Part shown: positions 1 to 5,902 of the stretch, piece by piece
Position numbering within the stretch: the stretch's first letter is position 1
Layout of the letters: each line of letters begins with the position of its first letter
Source: an uncultured Corynebacterium sp.
Lineage (GTDB): Bacteria; Actinomycetota; Actinomycetes; Mycobacteriales; Mycobacteriaceae
Reading direction: 5' to 3'
NCBI RefSeq assembly: GCF_946222305.1
Contig: NZ_CAMIHZ010000044.1
Span: forward strand, 1 to 11,951
DNA length: 11,951 bases
Made by a program: the position numbers and the translations under genes
Notes under the pieces: model-generated
Database searches by the model: none
The model's input: only the letters and a program-made list of their open reading frames with translations
Told to the model about the DNA's origin: nothing

Positions 1-55
1 AACCCGTGTTGCCGCCGTGAAAGGGCGGAGTCCTAGGCCTCTAGACGATGGGAGC
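1..55 (-). tRNA. tRNA-Glu (TTC), 3' end outside the window
   Basis: Read on the minus strand from base 55, the sequence gives a 7-base acceptor strand (GCTCCCA), T8, a D-arm containing CTAGAGGCCTAGGA, an anticodon stem CCGCC/GGCGG closing the loop CTTTCAC with anticodon TTC, and the start of the T-arm (ACGGGTT). The window ends inside the T loop, so the 3' acceptor strand is missing. The D-arm and anticodon arm closely match bacterial tRNA-Glu. It lies downstream of tRNA-Lys on the same strand, but a terminator and a candidate promoter lie between them, so it is probably its own transcript. Confidence 0.9.
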
Positions 56-93
56 ATGCTGAAGAACGTTGCCCGCTCTTTAGCAGCTCGCTC

Positions 94-123
94 AGTCTAA
101 ACCACGGGAATAAAAAGAACCAA
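94..123 (-). promoter_or_regulatory. candidate promoter of tRNA-Glu
   Basis: On the minus strand a -35-like TTGGTT (bases 118-123) and a -10 TAGACT (94-99) are separated by 18 bp. TAGACT fits the corynebacterial TANANT pattern. The element lies about 40 bp upstream of the tRNA-Glu 5' end and downstream of the tRNA-Lys terminator, where a promoter would be needed. Confidence 0.5.
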
Positions 124-166
124 ACCGGCTGGTAGGAGCCAAAATGTTCGGGCAGCGATTTACATG

Positions 167-209
167 AAAAATCCCCGCCGCAACCGTGTGTGGATTGCGA
201 GGCGGGGAT
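167..209 (-). terminator. intrinsic terminator after tRNA-Lys
   Basis: Perfect 9-bp arms ATCCCCGCC (171-179) and GGCGGGGAT (201-209) enclose a 21-nt loop with a further GCAA/TTGC pairing inside. On the minus strand the second arm runs straight into a T tract (GGGGATTTTTCATG), the classic rho-independent arrangement. It starts 8 bp past the tRNA-Lys 3' end. Confidence 0.85.
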
Positions 210-217
210 CATCGTTG

Positions 218-290
218 TGGGCCCTGCGGGGCTCGAACCCGCGACCTGCGGATTAAAAGTCCGTAGCTCTACCAACTGAGCTAAAGGCCC
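218..290 (-). tRNA. tRNA-Lys (TTT)
   Basis: The gene is 73 nt from G1 (base 290) to the discriminator A73 (base 218); the 3' CCA is not encoded (the genome continues CAA). The acceptor stem is GGGCCTT with AGGGCCC, with one T-G wobble. The D-arm is AGCTCAGTTGGTAGAGCT, the anticodon loop is CTTTTAA with anticodon TTT, and the T-arm is GCGGGTTCGAGCCCCGC. The outermost anticodon-stem pair appears to be A-C, which is mildly unusual. The other features fit a functional tRNA-Lys. Confidence 0.97.
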
Positions 291-296
291 ACGCCG

Positions 297-325
297 ACTA
301 TTGAACTGAAGCTCATTCTGTTCAA
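297..325 (-). promoter_or_regulatory. candidate promoter of tRNA-Lys
   Basis: On the minus strand TTGAAC (320-325) and AATAGT (297-302) are spaced by 17 bp, and the -10 ends 6 bp before the mature tRNA 5' end. The -35 is a good match and the -10 a modest one. With a terminator upstream after actA, the tRNA needs its own promoter. Confidence 0.4.
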
Positions 326-368
326 GTCAGCGCTACCTATCTTAAAGGCAAACACCTACGGAACGATA

Positions 369-400
369 ATCGACCCCCGGATTAGCCTCCGAGGGTCGAT
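369..400 (-). terminator. stem-loop terminator after actA
   Basis: The arms ATCGACCC (369-376) and GGGTCGAT (393-400) pair perfectly. After one C/A mismatch the helix continues with CGGA/TCCG around a 6-nt loop (TTAGCC). It lies 47 bp beyond the actA stop codon. No long T tract follows on the minus strand, so it may work less efficiently than the tRNA-Lys terminator. Confidence 0.6.
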
Positions 401-447
401 CAATCAACTCAAACATCAAGTATGAGCATCCAGCTAGCCAGGACTGT

Positions 448-1953
448 TTAGCCCTTCATGCTGCCCTTTTCAGCAAGGTTGATGTGGAACTGGAACGCAG
501 TCTTGAGGTCGTGCGGGGTGTGCAGGGGACGTCCCTCGGCAGTAGCGCGCTCTAGGTACTGCTCCAGCAGCGGACGGTAGTCAGGGTGCGCCACAGCAAT
601 CATCTTCTTGGCACGCTCACGTGGCGACAGGCCACGCAGGTCGGCGTAGCCGTACTCAGTAATGAACACCATAGCGTCGTGCTCCGTGTGGTCGATGTGA
701 GACGCGAACGGAACAATCGCGGAGATCGCGCCATCCTTTGCCACCGATGGGGAGATGAATGTCGACAGGAACGCGTTCCGAGTGAAGTCACCAGAACCGC
801 CGATACCGTTCATCATCTTGGAACCGGAAGCGTTGGTGGAGTTCACGTTGCCGTACAGGTCGGCTTCCATCGCACCGTTGGAAGCAATCAGGCCCATGCG
901 GCGAATGACCTCTGGGCTGTTGGAGATCTGCTGTGGACGCAACACGATGTGCTCGCGGTACTTCTTGGCATTGGCATTCATGCGCTCGGCGGCGTCAGGC
1001 GAAAGAGCAAACGAGGTGGCGGAAGCAACCGTCATCTTGCCAGCGTCGATCAGGTCCAGCATCCCGTCCTGGATGACCTCGGTGTAGGCCTGAATGTTTT
1101 CAAACTTCGAATCCAGAAGACCTGCCATCACAGCGTTTGGCACATTACCGACGCCGGACTGCATGATGTAGCCGTCATAGGTCAGACGGCCAGCTTCGAC
1201 CTCGCCTTCCAGAACGTCGAGGAAGTGGCCTGCAATCTTCTTCGAGACGTCGTCAGCAGGTTTGAAAGGTGCGTTACGGTCCGTGGCGTTGGTCTGCACC
1301 ACCGCAACAACCTTTTCCTTGTCCAGTGGGATGTAGGTCTTGCCGATGCGATCGCCTGGGTTGTTGATCGGAATGGGAGTGCGGTTAGGCAGCTTTGGGG
1401 TCATCCAAATGTCGTGCATGCCCTCCAGATCGGGTGACTGCCACTCGTTGACCTCGATGATGATCTTGTCGGCCGACTCCATGAATTCCACGTTGTTGCC
1501 TACTGCGGAGGAAGGCACGATGTGCCCCTCTTCGGTGATGCGCACAGCTTCGATGATGGCAACATCGAACTTTCCGAAAAAGCCCTGTTCTACAAACATG
1601 CCCAAGTGGGACAGGTGAATGTCTTGGTACTTAATTTCGCCGGAGTTGATCTGCTCGCGAACAATAGGATCCGTAATGAATGGCGTGCGGTAGTTAATCG
1701 CGTGCGCCTCCGCCAAAACACCATCGCAGTCCGGGCCAGTGGAGGCTCCGGTGAACATATCGATGCGGAACTCATCACCACGGTCCTGTGCCTCCTTGGC
1801 GCGCTTAGCGATAGCCGTAGGCAATCCCTTGGGGTAACCCGCACCGGTAAAGCCGGACATTCCGACACGATCACCGTTATTGATGAATTCTGCTGCTTCT
1901 TCAGCCGACATCAACTTGGACTTCAGCAGCTCGTTGCCGATGCGCTCGGACAT
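448..1953 (-). CDS. actA: Succinyl-CoA:acetate CoA-transferase (Cat1/acetyl-CoA hydrolase family)
   Basis: This 501-residue protein transfers CoA between succinyl-CoA/acetyl-CoA and the free acids, linking acetate metabolism to the TCA cycle in the cytosol. The start is ATG at 1953 because a strong GGAGG lies 4 nt upstream; an in-frame extension to 1992 has no comparable ribosome site. Family marks are visible: the N-terminal SGFTGAGYPK segment, the GVGNVPNAV glycine loop (about 267-275), the likely catalytic Glu292 in AYTEVIQDG (the family forms a glutamyl-CoA intermediate), and the oxyanion-type GGSGDF loop (about 385-390). The protein closely resembles my recollection of C. glutamicum ActA, including the C-terminal GSMK tail. 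It is transcribed alone, divergent from dusB. A pure acetyl-CoA hydrolase is the alternative label for this family. Confidence 0.95.
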   Translation of the reverse strand: MSERIGNELLKSKLMSAEEAAEFINNGDRVGMSGFTGAGYPKGLPTAIAKRAKEAQDRGDEFRIDMFTGASTGPDCDGVLAEAHAINYRTPFITDPIVREQINSGEIKYQDIHLSHLGMFVEQGFFGKFDVAIIEAVRITEEGHIVPSSAVGNNVEFMESADKIIIEVNEWQSPDLEGMHDIWMTPKLPNRTPIPINNPGDRIGKTYIPLDKEKVVAVVQTNATDRNAPFKPADDVSKKIAGHFLDVLEGEVEAGRLTYDGYIMQSGVGNVPNAVMAGLLDSKFENIQAYTEVIQDGMLDLIDAGKMTVASATSFALSPDAAERMNANAKKYREHIVLRPQQISNSPEVIRRMGLIASNGAMEADLYGNVNSTNASGSKMMNGIGGSGDFTRNAFLSTFISPSVAKDGAISAIVPFASHIDHTEHDAMVFITEYGYADLRGLSPRERAKKMIAVAHPDYRPLLEQYLERATAEGRPLHTPHDLKTAFQFHINLAEKGSMKG

Positions 1954-2030
1954 CGTTCCTCCTTGAAGGTTGTTCTTCTTCCGGTTTGCCATTCAAACCA
2001 TGTGACAGGCTAACGACCAGTGCTACTCAA

Positions 2031-2045
2031 GGCCTGAGTCAGGCC
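2031..2045. repeat. 15-bp palindrome in the actA upstream region
   Basis: GGCCTGA-G-TCAGGCC is a perfect 7-bp inverted repeat around a single central base, 78-92 bp before the actA start. If the actA promoter proposed at 2083-2109 is right, it lies in the 5' leader and could be an operator or a small hairpin (5-bp stem, 5-nt loop). I do not recognise it as the site of a named regulator. Confidence 0.45.
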
Positions 2046-2082
2046 CAGCTTGGCGTCGAAGTAAAAAGAACCCCCGGCGCCA

Positions 2083-2109
2083 GTTATAGGTTTATAACAG
2101 CAGGTCAAA
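2083..2109 (-). promoter_or_regulatory. candidate actA promoter; note on the 1954-2289 intergenic region
   Basis: On the minus strand TTTGAC (2104-2109) precedes TATAAC (2083-2088) by 15 bp, and a second A/T-rich TATAAA (2091-2096) lies between them. The spacing is short, so the call is tentative. The 336-bp divergent region 1954-2289 contains no gene. It holds this element, the palindrome at 2031-2045, a plus-strand TACACT (2134-2139) that could be a -10 for dusB, and several small hairpins near dusB: CTGCC/GGCAG at 2221-2233, CAACC/GGTTG around 2241-2254, and CTCACA at 2238-2243 pairing with TGTGAG at 2275-2280. Confidence 0.35.
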
Positions 2110-2283
2110 GGCCGTTGCTTTGCGCCACTAGCCTACACTTGTGTGACGAAGATCGCTCATTTCCCCCGTTTCAGAAATAGTCGCTCACCCCGGTTCTGTA
2201 CACGGTGATTCACACTGCAACTGCCTGTGGCAGCAAGCTCACAACCTACAGGTTGGACTAGCGGGGGTATGGGGTGTGAGAAT

Positions 2284-2310
2284 GTGGGGGTGACTTCTAC
2301 TCTCCCCCAC
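2284..2310 (+). repeat. GC hairpin at the dusB start
   Basis: The arms GTGGGGG (2284-2290) and CCCCCAC (2304-2310) pair perfectly around a 13-nt loop. The favoured dusB start codon GTG begins at the last base of the left arm. In mRNA this 7-bp G/C-rich helix would sit on the initiation region. Confidence 0.5.
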
Positions 2311-3474
2311 CCCACGGTTAACGAACGCAGCGAAGCGCTGCGCATCGGTTCGCTGCGCCTGAAAAGCCCCGTGGTACTCGCCCCCATGGCCGGCATCACC
2401 AATGTTGCGTTCCGCACCCTGTGCCGTGAGCAGGAACGGGAGAAAATTGGCAGTGTCTCCGGGTTGTACGTCTGCGAAATGGTGACCGCACGAGCACTGG
2501 TCGAGCGCAATCCAAAGACCTTGCACATGACCACCTTCGGCCCCGATGAGCAGCCGCGCAGTTTGCAGCTGTACACCACGGACCCGAAGTACACCTATGA
2601 AGCCGCCAAGATGATCGTCGATGAGAACATGGCCGATCACATCGATATGAACTTCGGTTGCCCAGTACCGAAGGTGACCCGCCGCGGTGGCGGATCCGCG
2701 CTGCCGTATAAGCGCCGCCTATTCGGAAACATTGTGGCCGCCGCGGTGAAAGCCACCGAAGGCACGGACATTCCAGTGACCGTGAAGTTCCGCGTTGGTA
2801 TCGACGACGAGCACCACACCCACTTGGATGCTGGCCGCATTGCCGCCGATGAAGGCGCTGCTGCCGTGGCATTGCACGCTCGCACCGCAGCGCAACGGTA
2901 TTCGGGAGATGCCAATTGGGACGAGATCACGCGCCTTGTCGAGCACATGGACGGTCGCGTGCCAGTGCTAGGTAACGGCGATATCTTCAAGGCCACCGAT
3001 GCTCGCGCCATGATGGATAAGACCAGTTGCGACGGAGTGGTCGTTGGGCGTGGCTGCTTGGGCAGGCCGTGGCTCTTCGCCGAGCTCGCCGCAGAACTGC
3101 AGGGGCTGCCCGTTCCCGCCGAACCCACTTTGGGTGAGGTCGCGCGTATCGTTTTGCGTCACGCGGAGCTGCTGGCCGAACACGATGGAGAGTTCAAGGC
3201 GTGCCGTGATATGCGCAAACACATGACGTGGTACATGCGCGGCTTCCCCGCTGGGGGCGAGATCCGCCGCACGTTGGCCACCATCGATTCCTTGGCTGAT
3301 CTTCGCGCGGCTTTGGATCCTATTTGGGAATCTGACGCCCTCGCGGATGACGCCGACGGACCCCGCGGGCGCCAAGGCTCCCCTGCGAAGGTTTTGCTGC
3401 CGGAAGGCTGGCTGGATGATCCGGAGGACGATACCGTTCCAGATGGAGCGGAGATAATGCACAGCGGGGGTTAA
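2290..3474 (+). CDS. dusB: tRNA-dihydrouridine synthase, DusB/NifR3 type
   Basis: FMN enzyme that reduces uridine to dihydrouridine in tRNA D-loops. Counted from GTG 2290 (394 residues), a TIM-barrel domain begins with APMAGITNVAFR (about 31-42). It continues through the catalytic-cysteine motif MNFGCPVPKVTRRGGGSAL (Cys124), VTVKFRVG, the HARTAAQRYSGDANW segment (from His196), GNGDI (228-232) and VVGRGCLGRPW (251-261); all are standard Dus marks. The start is uncertain. GTG 2227, ATG 2269, GTG 2284 and GTG 2290 are all in frame, none has a clear Shine-Dalgarno site, and the residues before ALRIGSLRL (beginning about 2335) show no family signature. The C-terminal 80 residues form the usual helical RNA-binding part, with an acidic, low-complexity tail. 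phoU follows 19 bp downstream and may be co-transcribed. Confidence 0.93.
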   Translation: MTSTLPHPTVNERSEALRIGSLRLKSPVVLAPMAGITNVAFRTLCREQEREKIGSVSGLYVCEMVTARALVERNPKTLHMTTFGPDEQPRSLQLYTTDPKYTYEAAKMIVDENMADHIDMNFGCPVPKVTRRGGGSALPYKRRLFGNIVAAAVKATEGTDIPVTVKFRVGIDDEHHTHLDAGRIAADEGAAAVALHARTAAQRYSGDANWDEITRLVEHMDGRVPVLGNGDIFKATDARAMMDKTSCDGVVVGRGCLGRPWLFAELAAELQGLPVPAEPTLGEVARIVLRHAELLAEHDGEFKACRDMRKHMTWYMRGFPAGGEIRRTLATIDSLADLRAALDPIWESDALADDADGPRGRQGSPAKVLLPEGWLDDPEDDTVPDGAEIMHSGG

Positions 3475-3479
3475 ACCAC

Positions 3480-3485
3480 TACACT
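3480..3485 (+). promoter_or_regulatory. candidate -10 for a leaderless phoU transcript
   Basis: TACACT fits the corynebacterial TANANT -10 pattern and ends 8 bp before the phoU ATG at 3494. Transcription would therefore start at or within a base or two of the start codon. No Shine-Dalgarno sequence is present in the 19-bp gap after dusB, which agrees with a leaderless mRNA. I see no convincing -35 element. Confidence 0.4.
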
Positions 3486-3493
3486 CGTTATCC

Positions 3494-4228
3494 ATGCGCC
3501 ACGCTTATCGCGAGCAGCTCGACATGCTCATTCACGACCTCCTTCAAATGGCAGATTTCACCAAAAATGCCATGAAATCTGCCACGCAGGCGCTGCTTAC
3601 TGCAGATTTGAAGTTGGCAGAAGAAGTCGTGGACAGCATCGAAATCATCGAGAAGCACCGCGATGAGGCTTCCGAAAAGGCTTTCGACATTCTACTGCTG
3701 CAAAGCCCCTTGGCTCGCGAACTGCGCCTGGTCGTCGCTGCGATCTCGATCATCGACAACTTGACGCGCATGGGCACACTGGCCATTCACGTGGCCAAGA
3801 TTGCCCGTCGCCGGCACCCAGAGATCGCGGTTCCGGAACCATTGCGTGGCTACATTTCCGAGATGTCTCGCCTCGGCTGCAAGGCAGCCAGCAAGGTACA
3901 CGATATTCTGACCTCTGCGGATCCGGATGAAGCTCTGGAGCTGCTCACCGACGACGATGCGGTGGATGATATTCATCAACACCTGTTCACCCTCACCACG
4001 CAGCGCGAATGGCCATACACGGTGCGCGAAGCCGTGGACCTTACCCTGCTTTCGCGCTATTACGAGCGCTTCTCCGACCATGCCGTCACGATCGGCGAGC
4101 GCATGGTGTACTTGGCTACCGGAATGAACTCTGAGGAATACAGCGAGTCCATCTTGGAAAAGCAGGCGGAAGACGAGATTCGGGCGAAGTTCAAGGAAGT
4201 CGCCCGCCGCTACGACTCCACTTTCTAG
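3494..4228 (+). CDS. phoU: Phosphate transport regulator PhoU (PhoY-like)
   Basis: Cytosolic all-helical protein of 244 residues that, in characterised bacteria, couples the Pst importer to the PHO two-component system and keeps PHO genes off when phosphate is sufficient. It consists of two PhoU repeats, about residues 1-108 and 118-210. It shares many stretches with my recollection of mycobacterial PhoY2, including MKSATQALL, RMGTLAIHVAKI, DDIHQHL, REWPYTVR and YYERFSDHAV. The second repeat carries the metal-site signature ExxxD (Glu191, Asp195). In the first repeat the equivalent positions are Thr91 and Thr95, so one metal site looks degenerate. The tail (about 211-244) is charged. It is convergent with the kinase gene and separated from pstSCAB, so it is not part of the pst transcript. 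There is no ribosome site before the ATG. Confidence 0.95.
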   Translation: MRHAYREQLDMLIHDLLQMADFTKNAMKSATQALLTADLKLAEEVVDSIEIIEKHRDEASEKAFDILLLQSPLARELRLVVAAISIIDNLTRMGTLAIHVAKIARRRHPEIAVPEPLRGYISEMSRLGCKAASKVHDILTSADPDEALELLTDDDAVDDIHQHLFTLTTQREWPYTVREAVDLTLLSRYYERFSDHAVTIGERMVYLATGMNSEEYSESILEKQAEDEIRAKFKEVARRYDSTF

Positions 4229-4270
4229 GATCGAAGGCGCCAGAAGTTCGCCCCTCCAAAGCACTCGCCC

Positions 4271-4291
4271 CCAGAGACAGAGGTGCTCTGG
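4271..4291. terminator. possible weak terminator between phoU and gntK
   Basis: CCAGAG (4271-4276) and CTCTGG (4286-4291) form a 6-bp stem with a 9-nt loop in the 93-bp gap between the convergent genes. There is no T tract in either direction, so this is tentative. The same gap holds a run of nine G (4305-4313). Confidence 0.3.
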
Positions 4292-4321
4292 CCACCCACC
4301 TAAAGGGGGGGGGTACAGGGA

Positions 4322-4843
4322 CTAGGAGTACGCGCGGTGTGCGAACTGCGCTGCGGCCAGCGCATCCTCCAGCAGTGCGTCCACGGGCCGGTCGATGTCC
4401 AGTTGGATACCGCGCTCGTCAGACTCGAGGCGTCGTAAAACAGCAAGCTGCTCGTCCAGCAACTCGCGGGGCATATTCTCCCCCACTCGGCGGCGCATCC
4501 GATCGGCCAGAACGTCCTCGGTGCCGTATGGGTGTACGTAAAACACCACGCCATCGGCCTCGTTGAGGACCTCGCGATGTTCTCGGCGCAAGGCGGTGCA
4601 AGCCACGATGGTGTTGTTTTCCTCGCTGGCCCGTGCGGTCATCCAGTCGCGCACGTTGCCCAGCCATTCTATGCGTTTTTCCTCGCTGGGCAGTTTGCCA
4701 CCCTGCAGAATTTCCATGTCGGCTTCGGGATGCAGATCGTCGGCTTCCAGCAATTCCCAGCCGGTACGTTCTGCCATTTTCCGAGCCAGGGTGGTTTTGC
4801 CACTGCCGCTGACACCCATTAGCACCACGTGCAAACTAGTCAT
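4322..4843 (-). CDS. gntK: Gluconokinase (GntK family P-loop kinase)
   Basis: Predicted to phosphorylate gluconate with ATP to 6-phosphogluconate, feeding the pentose phosphate pathway in the cytosol. The protein is 173 residues, normal for the family. The P-loop is GVSGSGKT (10-17). Next come EADDLHPEADMEILQGGK, the substrate-side motif typical of gluconokinases, the ACTALRREHREVL segment, then RMRRRVGENMP and a LLDEQLAVLRRLE region with a VDI-like ending (LDIDRPVDALL). The start ATG 4843 is chosen because GAGAGGAG lies 9 nt upstream; the frame is open to 4960, but that part has no kinase features and overlaps the pst terminator. Its own promoter is expected in 4850-4930: TAATAA (4903-4908) and CATACT (4893-4898) are weak -10 candidates. 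Its place between pstB and phoU has no obvious functional link to phosphate uptake. A different small-molecule kinase specificity cannot be excluded. Confidence 0.85.
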   Translation of the reverse strand: MTSLHVVLMGVSGSGKTTLARKMAERTGWELLEADDLHPEADMEILQGGKLPSEEKRIEWLGNVRDWMTARASEENNTIVACTALRREHREVLNEADGVVFYVHPYGTEDVLADRMRRRVGENMPRELLDEQLAVLRRLESDERGIQLDIDRPVDALLEDALAAAQFAHRAYS

Positions 4844-4929
4844 ACTCGAACGCTCCTCTCGCGGCGGTCGGGGGATTGTGCCCTTCACTCCCAGTATGCC
4901 TGTTATTAGGGGGTTCTTTTCCACCGACG

Positions 4930-4977
4930 CCAAAAGTGGCGGGGAGCCGGCTTTCGCCAACTCCCCGCCACTTTTGG
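4930..4977 (-). terminator. 17-bp perfect inverted repeat: pst operon terminator
   Basis: CCAAAAGTGGCGGGGAG (4930-4946) and CTCCCCGCCACTTTTGG (4961-4977) are perfectly complementary around a 14-nt loop. The C/G core with an A tract before it and a T tract after it can terminate in both directions. It starts 37 bp past the pstB stop and lies upstream of gntK, so it ends the pst transcript and isolates gntK. It is the strongest secondary-structure element in the window. Confidence 0.85.
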
Positions 4978-5014
4978 ATCCACACTTTGCCTGCCCTTGA
5001 GGGCGTCCGGCGGG

Positions 5015-5791
5015 TTATCCGAAGCGACCGGAGATGTAGTCTTCGGTTTCCTTCTTGTCAGGGTTTTCGAAGATCTTCTTGGTTGGGCCGACCTCGACCA
5101 GGTGGCCTGGCTTACCTGTCGCCTCCAAGGAGTAGAAAGCGGTCTGGTCGGACACGCGGGTTGCTTGCTGCATGTTGTGGGTCACAATGACGATCGTGAA
5201 CTTTTCCTTCAGCTCGTGGATCAGGTCCTCCACGGCCAGGGTGGAGATCGGGTCCAGAGCGGAGCAAGGCTCGTCCATCAGCAGAACTTCTGGCTCAACA
5301 GCGATGGCACGGGCGATGCAGAGACGCTGCTGCTGACCACCGGACAGGCCTCCGCCTGGCTTGTCCAGACGGTCCTTGACCTCGTCCCAGAGGTTCGCGC
5401 CGCGCAGGGCTTTTTCGGCAACTTCCTTCAGCTTCTTGCGGTTCTTCTCACCAGACAGCTTCAGGCCGGCAACAACATTTTCCTCGATGGACATGGTTGG
5501 GAAAGGGTTTGCTTTCTGGAAAACCATGCCGATGGTGTTACGAACAGCTACCGGGTCGATCTTTGGACCGTAGATGTCCTCGCCGTCCAAGAGGATCTCG
5601 CCCTTAACGCTAGCGCCGGGGATAACCTCGTGCATGCGGTTCAGGGTGCGCAGCACGGTGGACTTGCCACAGCCGGATGGGCCGATGAATGCGGTAACAG
5701 CACGGGGCGGAATGTTGAGGTTGACGTTTTGTACGGCGTGAAAATCACCGTAGTAGATGTTGACATCCTTGAGGTCAAGGCGCTTGGCCAT
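5015..5791 (-). CDS. pstB: Phosphate ABC transporter ATP-binding protein PstB
   Basis: ATPase of the high-affinity phosphate importer, acting as a dimer on the inner face of the PstCA channel. The protein is 258 residues, full family length. Visible motifs are Walker A GPSGCGKST (37-45), Q-loop Gln92 (MVFQ), the ABC signature LSGGQQQR (149-156), Walker B VLLMDEP (169-175), D-loop SALD (177-180) and H-loop His205 in VTHNMQQA. The PstB-specific NPFPTMSIEENV and the tail YISGRFG are present. The start ATG has AGGAG six nt upstream. It is the last gene of the operon, 111 bp after pstA, and is followed by the 17-bp inverted-repeat terminator. Confidence 0.98.
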   Translation of the reverse strand: MAKRLDLKDVNIYYGDFHAVQNVNLNIPPRAVTAFIGPSGCGKSTVLRTLNRMHEVIPGASVKGEILLDGEDIYGPKIDPVAVRNTIGMVFQKANPFPTMSIEENVVAGLKLSGEKNRKKLKEVAEKALRGANLWDEVKDRLDKPGGGLSGGQQQRLCIARAIAVEPEVLLMDEPCSALDPISTLAVEDLIHELKEKFTIVIVTHNMQQATRVSDQTAFYSLEATGKPGHLVEVGPTKKIFENPDKKETEDYISGRFG

Positions 5792-5817
5792 GAGTTTCTC
5801 CTAATTTTGGGGTGGCC

Positions 5818-5851
5818 CCCAGCCCGGGGATTGTTATGGGCTGTAGCTGGG
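5818..5851. repeat. alternative hairpins in the pstA-pstB gap
   Basis: In the 111-bp spacer, CAGCCC (5820-5825) can pair with GGGCTG (5838-5843). Alternatively CCCAGC (5818-5823) can pair with GCTGGG (5846-5851). The two helices share the left arm and exclude each other. This may be an mRNA-processing or stability element before pstB. No T tract follows. Confidence 0.35.
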
Positions 5852-5902
5852 ACCGGTTTTCTTGCGGGATTCTTGATGAGAGAAAGGGTCTGCTTTGGTT
5901 GC

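Noticed and set aside
33..275. Open frame of 80 codons on the minus strand across the tRNA genes
   Set aside because: It overlaps tRNA-Lys, its terminator and tRNA-Glu; the tRNA structures explain the sequence.
586..1437. Open frame of 283 codons on the plus strand opposite actA
   Set aside because: It is antisense to a well-supported CoA-transferase gene, and the translation is His/Arg/Val-rich with no domain or ribosome site.
2142..2157. Possible GlxR (CRP-type) site TGTGA-n6-TCGCT in the actA-dusB region
   Set aside because: Only the first half matches the TGTGAnnnnnnTCACA pattern; the second half matches 3 of 5 bases, which is not enough to call it.
2262..2290. Possible G-quadruplex upstream of dusB
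   Set aside because: Only three separate runs of four or five G are present; a fourth run at suitable spacing is missing, and the hairpin explains the last run.
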